A DNA stretch of 7,206 nt from Sulfuricella sp. GTDB lineage: Bacteria > Pseudomonadota > Gammaproteobacteria > Burkholderiales > Sulfuricellaceae. A program made the translations under genes and the position numbers. A model generated the notes under the pieces. The model was not told the DNA's origin. It saw only the letters and a list, made by a program, of their open reading frames with translations, and did no database searches. Within the stretch, counting starts at the first letter, position 1. Every line of letters starts with the position of its first letter. The stretch spans positions 1 to 7,206 of the forward strand of contig JAIOJM010000345.1 in the NCBI GenBank assembly GCA_019911785.1, in the 5' to 3' direction. Shown one piece after another: positions 1 to 5,980 of this stretch.

Positions 1-1765
1 GCCCCCCCCCTGGTGCAAAAATCCCATCCTTGACGCCCAGCGAAGCTAGGCGGTCCACCCTCCTTTTTCCTTCCATGGCAGTCTGGCGGTTGAATATCAG
101 ACCCACGGTCTGGCCGAGAGAGGCGTAGCTGGCGCGGCCGAGGCCAAACCAGGTCATTTGCACGTCGTCCTCCCAGTACACCACGGCGCCGACCGGAATG
201 ACCCGGCTGAACGAAGGCACGGCATTCTTGAGCACCAGATAAGCGTAATAGCGCTGCTGCGCGCCCTGCCGGTCCCAGAAAGCAAGGGAAAGCATCAGCA
301 GAAACACCACGCCTGCGGCTGCGGCAAGATGAACCGGTTTTCTGTGGTCGGAGCCATACCGCCATACCGCCAGGAAAATCAGGACGGCGATCACGCTGCC
401 TCCTGCGCTCAGGAACAGCATCAGCCATACCAACCCGAATTCGAGGGCCGGTCTTCCCAGGGTTTTCATCAGGGCCGAGGAGGTGGCCTCCAGCCACAAG
501 TCCGCCAGCCACCAGACAGCTGCCAGAAAGGACAGTGCATAGAGCGGACTGGCGAACCATTCAGGGATGACAACGGCCTTCCCGCGACGCGTATGCCAGA
601 TGAACAGGCCGCACACCAGCACCGCGAGCAGGCCGCCGATAGTGTCAAGGGTCAGCCAGGCGGAGAGAAAACCAAGCAGCAGCAGGCGCGACGTACGATC
701 CCGCTGCCAGAACTCCCCGACCAGCCAGGCGGCGGCAAGATAGGAAAACAGCTGGGTCAGCCAAAGCCAGCGCCAGGTCTGCAACTGGATCAGCAGCACA
801 TTGTGGAAGACGGAGGTGCCAAGCCAGAACAGCAGCAGGGCCGCCGCCCCGATCACCAGGGGTAGCAGAAAGATGCGGCGCTGCCTGCCTTTCGCCGCAC
901 CTGCCGCGGCGGCCAGCAGGCTGAAGGTCAACAGCGAGCGGTTGCCCCATTCCTCGTATAGCCACCCATCCCAGAAGACATAAGAAGACCGCGCCACGGC
1001 CAGTTGAAACCACTCCGCGTCCATCGTCGAGAACAGGCGGACGAAGGGCGAGACATCCATCCAGCCCAAGAGCAGCACGACAACCGAGGCCAGCGCGCCA
1101 AACACCAGAGCCACCTTAGGCCTGTCGCACGCAAGATACAGGCCGACGAAGGCGGCGCCCGCCAGAGCCATCAAGGGGTGCATAGCGAAGGCGGCTGCCA
1201 GGGCCGCGAGCGAGGCAAGCCGTTCCCCCCGCAGAAACAGGGCCAGCGACAACAGCGTCAACCCTTCGGAGATGAGCCTGGGCGTCAAAAAACGATCGGC
1301 ATATTCCAGTACTTCGGCGTTGAAGGTGTGTGGCATCGCAATCACCAGCACCAGCCCGAACCAGAACGGGAAGCCGCGCAGCAGGCGGCTAGCCAGCAGC
1401 ATGGCCGAACCGAACCACAGGGCGTGGCCGGCAAGAAGGAGGGCTAACATCGCTCCATCGAGCCCGAACAGGCGGATGAATGCGGCGTAAATGGGGCTGA
1501 ACACGGTAAAGTCGTCCTGCGAGCCATACAGGAAAAACAGGTCTTTCCCATACGTTTCCGGGTGCAAACGGGCCAGCGCCTGAACTGCATAGAATATCCC
1601 GTCTTCCCAGAGACCCAGGTAAGAGTGGCCGAAGAACCAGAACGCCAGGAGCAAGATGAAAAGCAATAATTTGGGTTCGCCGTGAGCGGTCAGCGGGCGA
1701 TTCTTGAATCGTTCCATGATGGGGCTCAGCAGAGGGTCAATCTTAGGGCGAACAGACGCGGCCAT
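1..1765 (-). CDS. Polytopic membrane protein, putative GT-C-like glycosyltransferase (3' end beyond window)
   Basis: Read on the minus strand from ATG at 1765-1763, the frame stays open for 588 codons to the window edge without a stop, so the gene is partial at its C-terminus. AAGGG lies about 6 bases before the ATG, and the start is one base after the stop of the preceding gene, which suggests translational coupling. The protein starts with a short cytoplasmic stretch, then a hydrophobic helix (about residues 33-51), then an acidic first loop WEDGIFYAVQAL (W53, E54, D55). Many hydrophobic segments follow, with RFLTPRLISEG and AFAMHPLMAL in the middle. The visible C-terminal part (from about residue 529: VYWEDDVQMTWFGLGRASYAS, GLIFNRQTAMEGKRR) looks soluble. 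An acidic first extracytoplasmic loop plus a C-terminal soluble domain is typical of GT-C glycosyltransferases that use polyprenyl-phosphate sugars; this assignment is inference and the substrate is unknown. The last visible codons are GCA CCA GGG GGG GGG, a run of nine G. Confidence 0.8.
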   Translation of the reverse strand, partial: MAASVRPKIDPLLSPIMERFKNRPLTAHGEPKLLLFILLLAFWFFGHSYLGLWEDGIFYAVQALARLHPETYGKDLFFLYGSQDDFTVFSPIYAAFIRLFGLDGAMLALLLAGHALWFGSAMLLASRLLRGFPFWFGLVLVIAMPHTFNAEVLEYADRFLTPRLISEGLTLLSLALFLRGERLASLAALAAAFAMHPLMALAGAAFVGLYLACDRPKVALVFGALASVVVLLLGWMDVSPFVRLFSTMDAEWFQLAVARSSYVFWDGWLYEEWGNRSLLTFSLLAAAAGAAKGRQRRIFLLPLVIGAAALLLFWLGTSVFHNVLLIQLQTWRWLWLTQLFSYLAAAWLVGEFWQRDRTSRLLLLGFLSAWLTLDTIGGLLAVLVCGLFIWHTRRGKAVVIPEWFASPLYALSFLAAVWWLADLWLEATSSALMKTLGRPALEFGLVWLMLFLSAGGSVIAVLIFLAVWRYGSDHRKPVHLAAAAGVVFLLMLSLAFWDRQGAQQRYYAYLVLKNAVPSFSRVIPVGAVVYWEDDVQMTWFGLGRASYASLGQTVGLIFNRQTAMEGKRRVDRLASLGVKDGIFAPGGG

Positions 1766-1766
1766 G

Positions 1767-3371
1767 TTAGCCCTTGCACTCTGCCGGCGTTCGGGTTTCT
1801 TCCTTGGGGCCCAGCCCCCACTGCTCGCGCAGCTGCATAAGCTGGGTTTCAATTTTCCATTCGGTTTCGCCTTTGGGAGCACCTTTCGCGAAAACAAGCC
1901 AGGGATCTTCCCATATCAGAACGCCATAGGTCTTGCTCGCGAGCAAGCAGTGAATAGATGCCAAATAATCGGCTGGCGTCATTTGCAGATGATGGGCGAG
2001 AGTGGCCACTATTTGTGGATTGGGCGGCAAAAGTCGCGACGTGGGGCTTTCCAAGCGGAGAACGATGGCATCTGCCTTGCCCACCATATTGGGGTATAAA
2101 TAGATATCATGCCGCTGGGAAAAATGGGCGCCGATATTGGCCTGGGCTGTAACTGAGGTGTTTGCGTTCAGGGACGCGCGGACGACTGGAAGTTTTGCAT
2201 CGGGCCAATGTAACAACTGTGCTGGTTCCCAAAAATTGGATGCTCCGGGAAGCGGTACAGGTGCAAAACCATAGCCCATAATAACGGACGCTATAAGAGC
2301 CAACCCTGTGATTTCAATGATGGTAAATCTCTTTTGCCACCGGGAAATACGTGCAGCGCCATAGATTGCGGCAACTGTCAGCACCGGGGCCAAGCCTACG
2401 CTGTGATAGGAAAATATGCCCTTCGGCATGGGATTCGCCGATAGCGTGTTGGCAGCCAGATCCGCCAAGCCCGGCAGCAACCATGTTGCGGCTGCGAGTG
2501 GGAACCCTAGGAATGGCAGAAGGAGAAATACCCAGTAGGTGGCACCTTGCATTTCTATCATTGCTTTTTCGAAAACAAATAGCGGTCGGTTGAGGAGCGT
2601 CAGAACAACTTCGCTCACCGAATGCCCAATCCATCCATACCTGTCCACCGGGCCGACGCTGAGCATCACATGCTCATGGGTTGGGGACAAGGCCGGCATG
2701 ACAAAGGACAGGACCAAGGTAGCGTGGATGATGCCGACTGCGATCAAGCCGACAGCGGGCTTCCAACTCCCAACGCGCAGCCACCACAGCAAGCCGAATC
2801 CCGCCACGGTTAGCCCCAAGTGCTCCCGGATGAGAAGCAGGGGCAAACAGGAAAGGAACAGAAGACGGCTGTCCCTCTTCTCAATGGCCAGCATTCCGAA
2901 GGCGATAAACGGCACGGCCAGCATGATCGGATGAAAATCCCACGCCGCCGCATTTAGCAGAAATGGGTTGACAAGGTAAATGAACGCCCAAAGCAATCCG
3001 GCTTTTTCTGAATGACAGACACGGTTGGCAAGCAGGAAGATCGGCCACGCAGTAACTGACAGTGCACAGGCTTGGGCGAGAACAAGCCATTCGGTGTTGG
3101 GCGAAATGGCATAGAGGGGAACGAACAGCAGAAGCACGGGCGAGAATTGGACTCCGAGCCAGTTGATGGGTGTATTGAACGAGTTGCCGCTGTTGAGGAA
3201 AAACTTCCCGTGCAATGTCCCCCATACGGATTGGTCGAAGATCCCCAGGTCGTTGAGGGAAGTGAGGAAACCCCAGTGTCGGGAAAGCCCCAGCAGGAGG
3301 AAAGTCGCAAAATGGATGGCGATGGCCGCCCAAGTCACCCAGCGCCAGTGGGAGATGGGCGAACGGTTCAA
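1767..3371 (-). CDS. DUF2079 family polytopic membrane protein
   Basis: The 534-residue protein carries the DUF2079 signature near its N-terminus: LNDLGIFDQSVWGTLHGKFF (residues 39-58), followed by QFSPVLLLFVPLYAISP and then a series of hydrophobic helices. The C-terminal part (about residue 410 onward, with SQRHDIYLYP and YGVLIWEDPWLVFAKG) is soluble, as is usual in this family. DUF2079 proteins are bacterial inner-membrane proteins resembling GT-C glycosyltransferases; the reaction is not established. The start is TTG at 3371-3369, inside the TTGA that also holds the upstream gene's stop. An in-frame TGA lies six codons upstream of the TTG and there is no ATG or GTG between them, so TTG is the best start. 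GAGG lies about 10 bases before it, a long spacing that fits translation by coupling. Sampled lines look less GC-rich than the downstream gene. The stop is one base before the next start. Confidence 0.88.
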   Translation of the reverse strand: MNRSPISHWRWVTWAAIAIHFATFLLLGLSRHWGFLTSLNDLGIFDQSVWGTLHGKFFLNSGNSFNTPINWLGVQFSPVLLLFVPLYAISPNTEWLVLAQACALSVTAWPIFLLANRVCHSEKAGLLWAFIYLVNPFLLNAAAWDFHPIMLAVPFIAFGMLAIEKRDSRLLFLSCLPLLLIREHLGLTVAGFGLLWWLRVGSWKPAVGLIAVGIIHATLVLSFVMPALSPTHEHVMLSVGPVDRYGWIGHSVSEVVLTLLNRPLFVFEKAMIEMQGATYWVFLLLPFLGFPLAAATWLLPGLADLAANTLSANPMPKGIFSYHSVGLAPVLTVAAIYGAARISRWQKRFTIIEITGLALIASVIMGYGFAPVPLPGASNFWEPAQLLHWPDAKLPVVRASLNANTSVTAQANIGAHFSQRHDIYLYPNMVGKADAIVLRLESPTSRLLPPNPQIVATLAHHLQMTPADYLASIHCLLASKTYGVLIWEDPWLVFAKGAPKGETEWKIETQLMQLREQWGLGPKEETRTPAECKG

Positions 3372-4873
3372 GGTTTTTGTGCCTCTTCAAGAGCCGTTTT
3401 CTTGACATGAACTACCGCAACCTTGTCTGCGTACAAACGGCGCCATTCCTGCAGATGATCCAGCAGGGCCACAGCGGCAGATTCTGGCGGCATAAGCGTC
3501 CATTCGATACGGTATTTCTGAAGCAGTTTGGGCAGGCCGTCCGCGCTTTTCAAGGAAACCGCTTCTATGTACTCCTTGAGAAAATCGTCCCCGTACATAT
3601 CGGCGCGCCCGTCGATAAACGGCGCAATTCCGCTGTAGATCAAATAGCCGCCGAAGCCGTACTCATTCAAAACCAGCCCCGTCAGGTGAGCCTTCCGCAC
3701 CGCCTGCACCGCGGCAGACGGCGTCACTGTTTCCTCGGGACGTAGCGTATCGAGCCGCACAACCAAGAGCGTGATCAACGCCAGGCCGGCCACTGTTACG
3801 GCGGCCGTGAGGCGGCTGGTGGGCTGTGCCAGCGACTGGAAAAACAGGTCCATCTTCGCAAGCTGGCGTCCAGCCGCGGACCTCTCCCGCCATTGCCTTG
3901 CGAGCGGTGCTGCCAGGAACAGAGGTGTCAGCAAACCGATCAACTCGATATTGCGGCTGTGTTTCAGCGCAAGGTGCAGCAGCCCAAGGAGGAGAACCAG
4001 CCGGATGATCGGAAAGCGCAAACCCTGATGGAGTGCGACTACCAAGCCAAAGAGCAGCCAGATCTCCAAGGGCTGAACGCTGTGAAAGTTCGGCGATTGC
4101 CATTCGCCGATGTTGTCCAGCGCATAGCTCCCGCCGAGTATCTGCAGCGTAAACAGAATGCCTTTGATGCCATGCGGCGTAAGCAGTGCGCTGATAAAAG
4201 AGAACCCGACAAAGAGCCCCCAGTATCTCGCAGCTTTCGCGGTCTGGTTGATCTTGCGTGCACTGAGGACGCCCTCCAGCGCGAAAGCCAGGGAAAGGGC
4301 GAGCCCCAGGGTGAATCCGCCATGCAGATTGGCCCACAATGCCATCACCGGCAGCAGCCAGAGGCTTGGCGTGGTTCCCTGGTCGCTGGCGCGCACCAGA
4401 TGGGCTGTCCAGATCACCATCAGCGGCATGGCCAGCACATGGGGGCGGGCATGTAGATGGGGCGCCGCCATCATCGCGGCAAATGCCACGAACATCAAGA
4501 CGTGCACAGGCTCGAAGTTTTTCAGCAGGAAGCGCGTCAAAATCGCCAGGGTGGAGGCGAAAGCGAGGGCGGTGACCGCCACCACCCCGGCCCAGCCGCC
4601 CGCCTGATGGGCCAAGGCCAGGATCACCTCGGAAAGCCATTCATGTGCCATCCAGGGCGCCCCGCGCATTGTGTGGGAGAAGGGGTCCTGAAAGGGGATC
4701 GCACCGTGATCGAGAATCCAGCGCCCGGCGGCCACGTGCCAGTAAGTGTCGGGGTCTCCCAGCAGGCCCTTGCCATAGGCGAGAAAACCCAGGTAAGCCA
4801 GGCAGCCAACGATCAGGGGCCAGGACAGGCCTGCAGGGGCGCGGGCGAGGTTGAGCGCAGTTTCCGATGACAT
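3368..4873 (-). CDS. Polytopic membrane protein, putative GT-C-like glycosyltransferase
   Basis: I take the start at ATG 4873-4871 (501 residues, MSSETALNLARAP...) because the first membrane helix (about residues 17-38) follows at once. The frame is open further upstream to an ATG at 5117-5119, but that 82-residue extension does not look like protein and would run into the divergent promoter region. No good Shine-Dalgarno sequence precedes 4873, so the start is moderately certain. Visible motifs are GDPDTYWHVAAGRWIL (D40 and D42 in the first outer loop), PFQDPFSHT, HEWLSE, HARPHV, multiple helices, and a C-terminal soluble domain with NEYGFGGYLIYS (403-414) and FIDGRADMYGDDF (419-431). This combination occurs in bacterial membrane proteins that resemble GT-C or dolichyl-phosphate-mannose-type sugar transferases; the precise reaction is unknown. 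It is the first gene of the leftward operon, and its TGA stop overlaps the TTG start of the DUF2079 gene. Confidence 0.83.
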   Translation of the reverse strand: MSSETALNLARAPAGLSWPLIVGCLAYLGFLAYGKGLLGDPDTYWHVAAGRWILDHGAIPFQDPFSHTMRGAPWMAHEWLSEVILALAHQAGGWAGVVAVTALAFASTLAILTRFLLKNFEPVHVLMFVAFAAMMAAPHLHARPHVLAMPLMVIWTAHLVRASDQGTTPSLWLLPVMALWANLHGGFTLGLALSLAFALEGVLSARKINQTAKAARYWGLFVGFSFISALLTPHGIKGILFTLQILGGSYALDNIGEWQSPNFHSVQPLEIWLLFGLVVALHQGLRFPIIRLVLLLGLLHLALKHSRNIELIGLLTPLFLAAPLARQWRERSAAGRQLAKMDLFFQSLAQPTSRLTAAVTVAGLALITLLVVRLDTLRPEETVTPSAAVQAVRKAHLTGLVLNEYGFGGYLIYSGIAPFIDGRADMYGDDFLKEYIEAVSLKSADGLPKLLQKYRIEWTLMPPESAAVALLDHLQEWRRLYADKVAVVHVKKTALEEAQKP

Positions 4874-4964
4874 AAGTGACGTTAACCGTTCATGTGTGTC
4901 AGACGAGTGCAATCTACCACAACAGTGTGAAGGCGCGCCAATGCGTGGGCGCTGGTCTGATGGA

Positions 4965-4986
4965 AACGGGTGGTTCGTTACCCGTT
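4965..4986. promoter_or_regulatory. Interrupted palindrome (7-8-7), operator-like
   Basis: AACGGGT (4965-4971) and ACCCGTT (4980-4986) are perfect inverted arms around an 8-base spacer. The site is about 90 bases upstream of the leftward operon start and about 160 bases upstream of the rightward TTGACA. It could bind a dimeric regulator, or fold as a hairpin in a leader RNA. No regulator is identified. Confidence 0.3.
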
Positions 4987-5146
4987 CAGGTTGTGCCAGA
5001 GTGCAACATGCGAAAAAAAACACATGCCACTGAATTATTCTCAGCAGTTCCGCAGGTACCGCAGCGAGATGGGAGAAGGAGTTGGTGTTGGCGCGTAGCT
5101 GAAAATGGTTCACAAGCAAAAATAGAGTCTGAGCATGAGGTTTTTC

Positions 5147-5175
5147 TTGACATCATGCCCGTGCCCGTCTAGTTT
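5147..5175 (+). promoter_or_regulatory. Sigma-70-like promoter candidate for the pilin genes
   Basis: A perfect -35 TTGACA (5147-5152) is followed after exactly 17 bases by TAGTTT (5170-5175), which matches TATAAT at four of six positions. Transcription would start near 5182 and give a leader of about 175 bases before the first pilin ATG. It competes with the sigma-54-like site further downstream as the true pilin promoter. Confidence 0.45.
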
Positions 5176-5254
5176 TTAATTAAGCTTGGTCATGGACGGC
5201 GGTTTCCAGCCGTGAGATTGCGGATACCGTTCATGGGGCGAGAGTTTGCGGAGA

Positions 5255-5270
5255 TGGCGTTCACGGTGCA
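5255..5270 (+). promoter_or_regulatory. Weak sigma-54-like promoter candidate for the pilin genes
   Basis: TGGC (5255-5258) and TGCA (5267-5270) place the GG and GC doublets 10 bases apart, the spacing sigma-54 requires. The inner positions of both boxes fit the consensus poorly (GTT instead of ACG; T-GC kept but one T lost). A start near 5281 would give a leader of about 77 bases. It overlaps the first copy of the TTCACGGTG repeat. Confidence 0.3.
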
Positions 5271-5279
5271 TTCACGGTG
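5260..5279 (+). repeat. Tandem 9-bp direct repeat TTCACGGTG, 11-bp period
   Basis: TTCACGGTG occurs at 5260-5268 and again at 5271-5279, one DNA helical turn apart. Related words lie upstream: TTCATGG at 5230-5236 and GTCATGG at 5189-5195. Same-face spacing upstream of the pilin genes fits a protein binding site, but the region could also be transcribed leader. Confidence 0.4.
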
Positions 5280-5344
5280 GCGTTGATCCGCAAAAGCAAG
5301 GGGGCGGCGCCAGTCAGGCGGCGGCCAGGGAGTGTAACCAACGT

Positions 5345-5350
5345 AAGGAG
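5345..5350 (+). promoter_or_regulatory. Ribosome binding site that fixes the first pilin start
   Basis: AAGGAG ends 7 bases before ATG 5358. It rules out the longer reading from GTG 5277, which would add 27 residues that are basic and unlike any Flp pilin leader. Confidence 0.85.
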
Positions 5351-5357
5351 AAAGTTC

Positions 5358-5555
5358 ATGAAAAGCTTGATTTCAGCCATCAAGGGTTTTTTGCATGATG
5401 AGGAAGGTGCCACTGCTGTTGAATATGGGGTCATGGTTGCGCTGATTGCGGCCGCGATCGTGGTGATCGTCTATTTCGTTGGCCAGCAGGTGAAAGAGGC
5501 GTTTAACAGGGTTTGTATGAGCTTGAAAAACGTGGTTGGTGGAAGTTGTGCTTAA
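5358..5555 (+). CDS. flp: Flp/Fap-type prepilin, first copy
   Basis: This 65-residue protein is a Flp-type (type IVb) prepilin, the subunit of the Flp/Tad pilus. Its leader (MKSLISAIKGFLHDEEG) is basic then acidic and ends in G17. The predicted cleavage site is G17|ATAVEYG, with the conserved E22 and Y23 of the Flp motif. A hydrophobic helix follows (VMVALIAAAIVVIVYFVG, about 25-42), then a short tail with C53 and C64. The mature subunit would be 48 residues. The start is fixed by AAGGAG and by the leader, which matches the second copy. The prepilin peptidase gene lies downstream on the same strand. The second copy is identical at 54 of 65 positions, so this is a tandem duplication. The pair of cysteines is kept in both copies and could form a disulfide; that is inference. 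Confidence 0.95.
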   Translation: MKSLISAIKGFLHDEEGATAVEYGVMVALIAAAIVVIVYFVGQQVKEAFNRVCMSLKNVVGGSCA

Positions 5556-5571
5556 TTAAGTGCAGTTCTTC

Positions 5572-5601
5572 CCTTGGCCGGCCACTAGTGGCCGGCCAAG
5601 G
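5572..5601. repeat. Perfect 30-bp palindrome between the two pilin genes
   Basis: The sequence is a perfect palindrome centred between 5586 and 5587, with 15-base arms (CCTTGGCCGGCCACT and its complement) containing two GGCCGGCC. As RNA it would form a 13-bp stem with a CUAG loop, ending 11 bases before the second pilin's ribosome binding site. No U tract follows, so it is not a classical terminator. It could be a partial terminator, an RNA-stabilising or processing hairpin, or a DNA binding site. Confidence 0.85.
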
Positions 5602-5612
5602 CGCCAACTAAT

Positions 5613-5620
5613 AAGGGAGG
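5613..5620 (+). promoter_or_regulatory. Ribosome binding site that fixes the second pilin start
   Basis: AAGGGAGG ends 5 bases before ATG 5626, a strong Shine-Dalgarno sequence. It rules out the longer reading from GTG 5560, whose extra residues would be translated from the palindrome. Confidence 0.85.
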
Positions 5621-5625
5621 ATTTC

Positions 5626-5823
5626 ATGAACAGCCTGATTTCGGCCATCAAGGGTTTTTTGCGTGATGAAGAAGGCGCCACCGCCGTGGAGTACGGCGTC
5701 ATGGTGGCCTTGGTCGCTGCCGCAATTGTGGTGATCGTCTATTTCGTCGGACTGCAGGTGAAAGAGGCATTCAACAAAGTTTGCACTTCCGTTGCTAACC
5801 TTGTGGGCGGAGCCTGCAGCTGA
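5626..5823 (+). CDS. flp: Flp/Fap-type prepilin, second copy
   Basis: This second Flp prepilin is also 65 residues and keeps the same plan: leader MNSLISAIKGFLRDEEG, predicted cleavage after G17, mature end ATAVEYG with E22 and Y23, a hydrophobic helix, and a tail with C53 and C64. It differs from the first copy at 11 positions, mostly conservative (I30V, R51K) or in the tail (residues 54-59). The unchanged leader and helix are the parts needed for processing and fibre packing; the tail is probably the exposed part. Its own strong ribosome binding site (AAGGGAGG) and the hairpin just upstream suggest its yield may differ from that of the first copy. It could be a second major pilin or a minor one; the sequence does not decide. 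Confidence 0.95.
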   Translation: MNSLISAIKGFLRDEEGATAVEYGVMVALVAAAIVVIVYFVGLQVKEAFNKVCTSVANLVGGACS

Positions 5824-5839
5824 TCGCTCGCTGTGTTTC

Positions 5840-5864
5840 CCCGGTCGGCACGTTGCCGTTCGGG
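5840..5864 (+). terminator. Hairpin after the second pilin, terminator-like
   Basis: CCCGG-T-CGGCA, loop CGT, TGCCG-T-TCGGG forms a stem of about 10 pairs with one T-T mismatch and one G-T pair, starting 16 bases after the stop codon. The following bases (TTACTAAATTATAATAA) are AT-rich but lack a clean U run. It may stop or slow transcription after the highly expressed pilins. Confidence 0.45.
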
Positions 5865-5879
5865 TTACTAAATTATAAT
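5853..5879 (+). promoter_or_regulatory. Sigma-70-like promoter candidate for the prepilin peptidase gene
   Basis: A perfect -10 TATAAT (5874-5879) is preceded by TTGCCG (5853-5858), four of six matches to TTGACA, but the spacer is only 15 bases. The -35 box overlaps the terminator-like hairpin. Transcription from here would start near 5886 and leave a leader of about 95 bases, which contains a small hairpin AGGGT-GCGTCA-ACCCT. Confidence 0.35.
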
Positions 5880-5980
5880 AACTTGGCTGGTAGTCCCATG
5901 TTCCCCATGAGGGTGCGTCAACCCTGCTGCTGTTCGGTGGGCGGGGATACCCTATGCGAGTGGATTGATCTTTCGCCTTC

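Larger units (their letters stand above)
4874..5357. other. Divergent intergenic region between membrane-protein operon and Flp pilin genes
   Basis: About 480 bases with no convincing protein gene; the open frames here lack ribosome binding sites and family features. It must hold the promoters of both divergent units. Rightward candidates are listed separately. For the leftward operon I found no convincing promoter: the best minus-strand -10-like word is TAGATT (near 4908-4913), with TTGGCG 19 bases before it. Other visible structure includes ACATGC repeated on both sides of an A8 tract (5007-5027), and a potential leader hairpin ACGGC...GCCGT at 5196-5213 that could extend with GG/CC across a TTT loop. 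Confidence 0.6.

Noticed and set aside
158..865. Long plus-strand reading frame of 235 codons opposite the left membrane protein
   Set aside because: The product is rich in Q, G, P and H with no family features, while the minus strand here codes for a coherent membrane protein. It is a GC-driven antisense shadow.
2537..2548. TGGCACCTTGCA on the plus strand
   Set aside because: The two boxes are only 6 bases apart and lie inside a coding region.
4987..5004. Sigma-54-like TGGCAC on the minus strand upstream of the leftward operon
   Set aside because: The -24 word TGGCAC is good, but no GC doublet occurs at the required distance (the sequence there is CTGAACG).
4874..5119. Upstream extension of the first membrane protein by 82 residues
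   Set aside because: The extra residues lack a signal peptide or domain, cover the divergent regulatory region, and are followed by a normal start just before the first helix.
5278..5292. Second sigma-54-like word TGGCGTTGATCCGCA
   Set aside because: GG and GC are 9 rather than 10 bases apart, which sigma-54 seldom tolerates.
5176..5601. Vector-like restriction sites (TTAATTAA twice, AAGCTT, GGCCGGCC twice, ACTAGT) around the first pilin
   Set aside because: They look like a cloning cassette at first, but they fall within natural context: a stop codon, a leader and a palindrome. No vector sequence is present.
5880..5980. Possible c-di-GMP riboswitch or tRNA in the leader of the peptidase gene
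   Set aside because: The conserved GEMM core words are missing, and no cloverleaf can be formed.
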